Notes under the pieces: generated by a model
What the model saw: only the letters and a program-made list of their open reading frames with translations
Databases searched by the model: none
What the model was told of the DNA's origin: nothing
Part shown: in pieces, positions 60,766-64,000 of the stretch
Layout of the letters: each line of letters starts with the position of its first letter
Position numbering within the stretch: the stretch's first letter is position 1
Assembly: GCF_947501385.1 (NCBI RefSeq)
Contig: NZ_CANMVP010000005.1
Location: 1 to 64,000, forward strand
Origin: an uncultured Polaribacter sp.
Lineage (GTDB): Bacteria; Bacteroidota; Bacteroidia; Flavobacteriales; Flavobacteriaceae
Reading direction: 5' to 3'
Length of the DNA stretch: 64,000 nt
Program-made: the position numbers and the translations under genes

Positions 60766-61746
60766 TTATACTAAGTAGAAGAAGGTAAATACAAATACCC
60801 AAACTAAATCTACAAAGTGCCAATATAAACCAACCTTTTCTACCATTTCATAATGTCCTCTTTTCTCGTAAGTTCCTAAGATTACATTAAAAAATATGAT
60901 GATATTAATTATAATTCCTGAAAGTACGTGAAAACCGTGAAAACCTGTAATAAAGAAAAAGAAGTCTGCAAAAATGGTATTTCCATATTCATTTACTTTT
61001 AAGTTTGCACCTTCAACAACCATCTTTGTTTTTGCCAATTGTGCTGCGCCTTCTTCTCTAGAAAGAATTGTTTTCTGCTTTTTTTCTAAATCTATTAACT
61101 CTGTTCTTACTTGAATTGCAGGATTTGCTTTGTATGCATTCACAACTTGATCTACCGAATACGTTGCAATGGTTCCTTCACTTTGAAACCATAAACCATT
61201 TTTTCGAGTATGTTGTTCTCTAACATCTGTTCTTGGTCCAACAACAAAATCTGCCAAAGCTATTTGTTTACCATCTTTAACAAACTGTAATACTTTACCT
61301 TCTGTGGTTTTTACTGCTCCGTATGAACCTTTTATAAAAGTACCCCATTCCCAAGCTTGTGAGCCCACAAAAATAATACCTCCAATAATGGTAGCAAACA
61401 TATACCAAGCAACTTTATTTTTTTTCATTTGATGACCAGCATCTACTGCCAATACCATGGTTACAGATGAAAAGATTAAGATAAACGTCATGATTGCGAC
61501 GTAGATCATAGGAAAATCTCCATGAACAAAAGGTACGTGGGTAAAAACTTCGTCTGCAATTGGCCAAGAATCTATAAACTTGAATCGAGTTAAACCATAA
61601 GCAGCTAAAAATCCTGAAAAAGTTAATGCATCTGATAAGATGAAGAACCACATCATCATTTTACCATAGCTAGCACCAAACGGTCTAGCGTTACCTCCAC
61701 CCCAGGTTTCTTTTTTGTCAGTTGGTACAGCAATATTTGCTTCCAT
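60766..61746 (-). CDS. Haem-copper oxidase subunit III with a large periplasmic-side insertion
   Basis: 326 residues. Helices typical of subunit III: MMMWFFILSDALTFSGFLAAYGL, FPMIYVAIMTFILIFSSVTMVLAV, AWYMFATIIGGIIFVGSQAWEW and, at the end, FFFFITGFHGFHVLSGIIINIIIF and LYWHFVDLVWVFVFTFFYL with the HFVDLVW motif. About 115 hydrophilic residues (about 128-240; ADFVVGPRTDVREQHTRKNG and the following Lys-rich helix) lie between helices where the family norm is a short loop. Subunits I and II are not in the window. It is followed by subunit IV in the same operon. Confidence 0.9.
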   Translation of the reverse strand: MEANIAVPTDKKETWGGGNARPFGASYGKMMMWFFILSDALTFSGFLAAYGLTRFKFIDSWPIADEVFTHVPFVHGDFPMIYVAIMTFILIFSSVTMVLAVDAGHQMKKNKVAWYMFATIIGGIIFVGSQAWEWGTFIKGSYGAVKTTEGKVLQFVKDGKQIALADFVVGPRTDVREQHTRKNGLWFQSEGTIATYSVDQVVNAYKANPAIQVRTELIDLEKKQKTILSREEGAAQLAKTKMVVEGANLKVNEYGNTIFADFFFFITGFHGFHVLSGIIINIIIFFNVILGTYEKRGHYEMVEKVGLYWHFVDLVWVFVFTFFYLV

Positions 61747-61802
61747 AAATGTTTTCTATTACTTGAATATTAAAATAGTTTCGCAAAATTAATCATTTTT
61801 CA

Positions 61803-62387
61803 TCACCTAATAAAATAGAAAAAGAAAAATAGATAAATCCATAGTATATCTACAAAATGCCAAAAGATTGCACCGAGTTCAAACCCTAGTAAATCATTTG
61901 GTTTATACTTATATTTAAAATGATTATAAATAACAACAAAAAGCACAATTAAGCCCGCTAACAAGTGTAAAACGTGCATAAATGTAATTCCGATAATAAA
62001 AGATGTTGATACTGTACTTTCTAGTCCTGTAAAAAACAACCCAATACTTTTAAGCTGGTTAAAACCTACATATTGTTGCCAAACAAAACCAATTCCTAAA
62101 AATAATGTTACCACTAGCAATAGTAAAGATAATTGCCTTTTGTCTTGTTTTAAAAATCTTTTTGATAAAATTAATGTAATGCTACTTAATACAATTAAGA
62201 CTGTACTTATATAAAACGCATCAGGTAAATCAAAAGTTACCCAATCATCTCTTTCCATACTAATTACATAGGCACTTGTTAATCCAGCAAAAAACATCAC
62301 CATACTAATCATACCAACCCATAGCATTGGTTTTGCGGCTTTCTTTCTTGCAACTGTTAATTCTTGTTGTAATGCTTGTTCTTCCAT
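61803..62387 (-). CDS. Haem-copper oxidase subunit III-like protein (short form)
   Basis: 194 residues with five helices: PMLWVGMISMVMFFAGLTSAYVIS, FYISTVLIVLSSITLIL, LSLLLLVVTLFLGIGFVWQQ, SFIIGITFMHVLHLLAGLIVLFVVIY and IFWHFVDILWIYLFFFFYF. The HVLHLLAGL and FWHFVDILW motifs are those of subunit III. Two adjacent subunit III-type genes, short then long, are usual in Bacteroidota oxidase clusters. It lies 9 bases after ctaB and 56 bases before the long form. Confidence 0.9.
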   Translation of the reverse strand: MEEQALQQELTVARKKAAKPMLWVGMISMVMFFAGLTSAYVISMERDDWVTFDLPDAFYISTVLIVLSSITLILSKRFLKQDKRQLSLLLLVVTLFLGIGFVWQQYVGFNQLKSIGLFFTGLESTVSTSFIIGITFMHVLHLLAGLIVLFVVIYNHFKYKYKPNDLLGFELGAIFWHFVDILWIYLFFFFYFIR

Positions 62388-62396
62388 CTTCCTTCT

Positions 62397-63299
62397 TTAA
62401 TGTAAAAATTTATCTACTACATATATAACTTGCACAACAGTTATATACAAAACACTAGACAGCATTAATTTTCTTGCGTCTATATTTTGTTCACTTTTAT
62501 AAAGTTTTATTCCATAATACAACATTACAATTCCTAATAAAGCAATAATTACTGCTGTTAATGGATAGATATAAAATGCTCCAGAAACTTTTAAAACTGG
62601 GGCTATCGAAACCAAAATCATAATGAATGTGTAAAATATAATTTGTTTGATGGCTCCTTTATCTTTTTTGCCCATCGGCAACATATTAAAGCCTGCTTTT
62701 TTATATTCTTCATATTGCAACCAACCAATTGCCCAAAAATGTGGAAACTGCCAGAAAAACTGAATCATAAATAAAAAACCTGCTTCGATCCCAAAATTAT
62801 TGGTTGCTGCAACCCAACCTAACATAAACGGAATTGCTCCTGGAATTGCTCCTACAAAAACAGTTAAAGGTGTTACTGCCTTTAACGGAGTATAAGCACA
62901 GGTATATAAAAATATAGAAATGGCACCAAATAAAGCAGATTTTGGATTGATACTATATAAAATTGCGATTCCAAGAATGGTAAATACTATGGCCGTTGCT
63001 AATGCTGTATTTACAGACATTCTACCTGTTGGCAAAGGCCTGTTTTGAGTACGTTTCATGATAGCATCAGTATCTTTCTCTATTATTTGGTTGAATGCAT
63101 TTGAAGCACCCACCATAAAAAAACCACCAAGCGCTAAAAGAAAAAGTGTTAGATAATTTACAGATTCTACCGCAAGAAGATACCCTGCAACAGCAGAAAA
63201 CACAACACTTAACGACAAGCCAACTTTGGTAAGTTGTTTAAAGTCTGAAATAATCGTTTGCATAGCTGTTTTCTTGTCTGAAATAACTGCTGTATTCAT
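62397..63299 (-). CDS. ctaB: Protoheme IX farnesyltransferase (haem O synthase)
   Basis: 300 residues; attaches a farnesyl group to haem B to make haem O, the substrate of CtaA at 36 kb. UbiA-type prenyltransferase with the diphosphate motif NAFNQIIEKDTDAIMKRTQNRP and the second motif YEEYKKAGFNMLPM, and about nine helices. The ATG at 63299 (MNTAVISDKK) is preferred over a TTG 21 bases upstream. It is first in the oxidase operon. Also called cyoE. Confidence 0.95.
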   Translation of the reverse strand: MNTAVISDKKTAMQTIISDFKQLTKVGLSLSVVFSAVAGYLLAVESVNYLTLFLLALGGFFMVGASNAFNQIIEKDTDAIMKRTQNRPLPTGRMSVNTALATAIVFTILGIAILYSINPKSALFGAISIFLYTCAYTPLKAVTPLTVFVGAIPGAIPFMLGWVAATNNFGIEAGFLFMIQFFWQFPHFWAIGWLQYEEYKKAGFNMLPMGKKDKGAIKQIIFYTFIMILVSIAPVLKVSGAFYIYPLTAVIIALLGIVMLYYGIKLYKSEQNIDARKLMLSSVLYITVVQVIYVVDKFLH

Positions 63300-63386
63300 A
63301 TTACCACAATTAGTTTGCAAAGATATTTGATATATCTGAATTTACCATAGCTTTTAAGGCTTTTGATGTTAAAATAAATAAAAAAA

Positions 63387-63408
63387 CCCACTCAATAAAT
63401 TGAGTGGG
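63387..63408 (-). terminator. Rho-independent terminator downstream of the remB-like gene (second)
   Basis: 9-bp perfect stem CCCACTCAA / TTGAGTGGG with a four-base loop; on the minus strand it is followed by seven T. It isolates the ctaB operon from the gene upstream. Confidence 0.85.
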
Positions 63409-63430
63409 AAAATTGCTATGAAAAAGAAAA

Positions 63431-63457
63431 AGTGTGATCCTTAAAAAGAATCACACT
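63431..63457 (-). terminator. Rho-independent terminator downstream of the remB-like gene (first)
   Basis: 8-bp stem AGTGTGAT / ATCACACT followed on the minus strand by TTTTTCTTTTT. Together with the hairpin at 63387-63408 it forms a tandem terminator. Confidence 0.7.
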
Positions 63458-63506
63458 ACAAATATATGGATTATTTTTAAATAAAATATTAAAGAAATAC
63501 TAAATT

Positions 63507-64000
63507 TTAAAAATCTAAATACCAATTGAATAAATCTGCTCTAACACCTACAGAAAACCAAACTGTATTTCCCTCTGGGTAAGGAGTTGTTGATACTTTT
63601 GGAGAGAATTTCCTATAAGTAAAACCGCCAAAAAGATTTAAATTATTTGCTGGATTCAGTAAGTAATTTCCTTGAAAATCTGCTATAAATATAGTTGCTG
63701 TATTACCTTGTGCTAGTTCGTTGCCAGTATCTCCAAATCTATCTTCATACGATTGATAAATATTTCCCCCATAACTAATCGCTTCATCTTGAAAATCAAA
63801 ACCTTTTTTACCGAATGTTAATTTCCCATTAAAAGACCATCTATCTTTCTTATAACGTGCAATTGCAATAGCTTCGTAAAAATTTGCTCCCCATAAATGT
63901 CCCATGGGTTGGCTATAATTACCATAATTTAAAATAGGAGATTTGTGAGCAAAGGTATAAGGTCTTGCATAATTGTATTCAAATTGAAGAAATAAATCAT
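63507..64000 (-). CDS. Probable gliding motility protein RemB, C-terminal part (cut by window edge)
   Basis: The frame is open from the window edge (64000) to TAA at 63507, giving about 164 residues. It reads as the end of an outer-membrane beta-barrel: alternating aromatic strands (FLQFEYNYARPYTFAHKSP, MGHLWGANFYEAIAIARYKKDRWSF, VWFSVGVRADLFNWYLDF with terminal Phe). The EYNYxRPY and GHLWGANF phrases recall RemB, a gliding-associated outer-membrane protein of Flavobacteria, which in F. johnsoniae also lies near sprA as I recall. Without the N-terminal half a Wzi-like capsule-assembly barrel is an alternative. Confidence 0.5.
   Translation of the reverse strand, partial: DLFLQFEYNYARPYTFAHKSPILNYGNYSQPMGHLWGANFYEAIAIARYKKDRWSFNGKLTFGKKGFDFQDEAISYGGNIYQSYEDRFGDTGNELAQGNTATIFIADFQGNYLLNPANNLNLFGGFTYRKFSPKVSTTPYPEGNTVWFSVGVRADLFNWYLDF

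Overview
The window is an ordinary chromosomal stretch of a marine-type member of the Flavobacteriaceae (Bacteroidota); a Polaribacter/Tenacibaculum-like genus is the best guess, from gene content only. The DNA is very AT-rich. Several upstream regions carry the Bacteroidota -7 box TAnnTTTG. The window also has the gliding/type IX secretion (T9SS) outer-membrane protein SprA, a protein with a T9SS sorting tail, a probable RemB end, and a ribonucleotide reductase whose ATP-cone sits on NrdB, an arrangement described from Flavobacteriaceae. No rRNA, tRNA, CRISPR array or prophage was seen.

Layout. 0-5 kb: the end of an IS110-type transposase, an AraC regulator, a small exported protein, an enoyl-CoA hydratase, an NtrY-like sensor kinase and a SemiSWEET transporter. 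5-8.5 kb: leuS, split in frame by a DUF559 endonuclease-like element. 8.7-14.2 kb: a DUF2911 protein, the feoA-feoB-small Cys protein iron(II) uptake operon, an SCO protein, rseP and a 51-residue zinc-ribbon protein. 14.3-20.5 kb: a JmjC-like protein, the remnant of a flotillin gene, a BtuB-like TonB receptor divergent from a MocR-type regulator that lacks its PLP lysine, umuD without umuC, and a Bax-inhibitor-1 protein. 20.7-32.3 kb: an S9 peptidase, a geranylgeranyl-reductase-like flavoprotein, tadA, dxs, a secreted BNR-repeat T9SS substrate, dgt and a SMI1/KNR4 protein. 32.3-38.4 kb: a candidate structured RNA, nrdB-nrdA, ctaA carrying repeat-derived codons, and moaE and moaD separated by a DUF3817 gene. 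38.4-53.5 kb: a DUF5686 protein, a 432-bp MITE-like element, maeB, ruvA-sprA-gcvH-vanZ and tonB. 53.9-64 kb: a MORN-repeat protein, dodecin, a DUF1304 protein, mscS, tsaB, tolC, a cytochrome-oxidase biogenesis and subunit cluster (DUF420, SCO, degenerate SCO-like, subunits IV, III and III-like, ctaB), and the end of a probable remB.

How the genes relate. The window is rich in respiratory assembly: ctaA and ctaB make haem A and O, two SCO proteins deliver copper, and the oxidase subunits lie next to ctaB. Iron enters by FeoAB. SprA, the T9SS substrate and RemB belong to gliding and secretion.

The most notable theme is small repeats and selfish elements invading genes and gaps. An inverted-repeat-bounded DUF559 cassette sits inside the LeuRS editing domain. 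A common flavobacterial repeat is translated inside CtaA, and another makes the CtaA tail. Two 430-460 bp non-coding elements at 27 and 41 kb share internal modules but have different terminal inverted repeats; the one at 41 kb has a perfect 9-bp target duplication. All calls come from reading the sequence; no database search was run.
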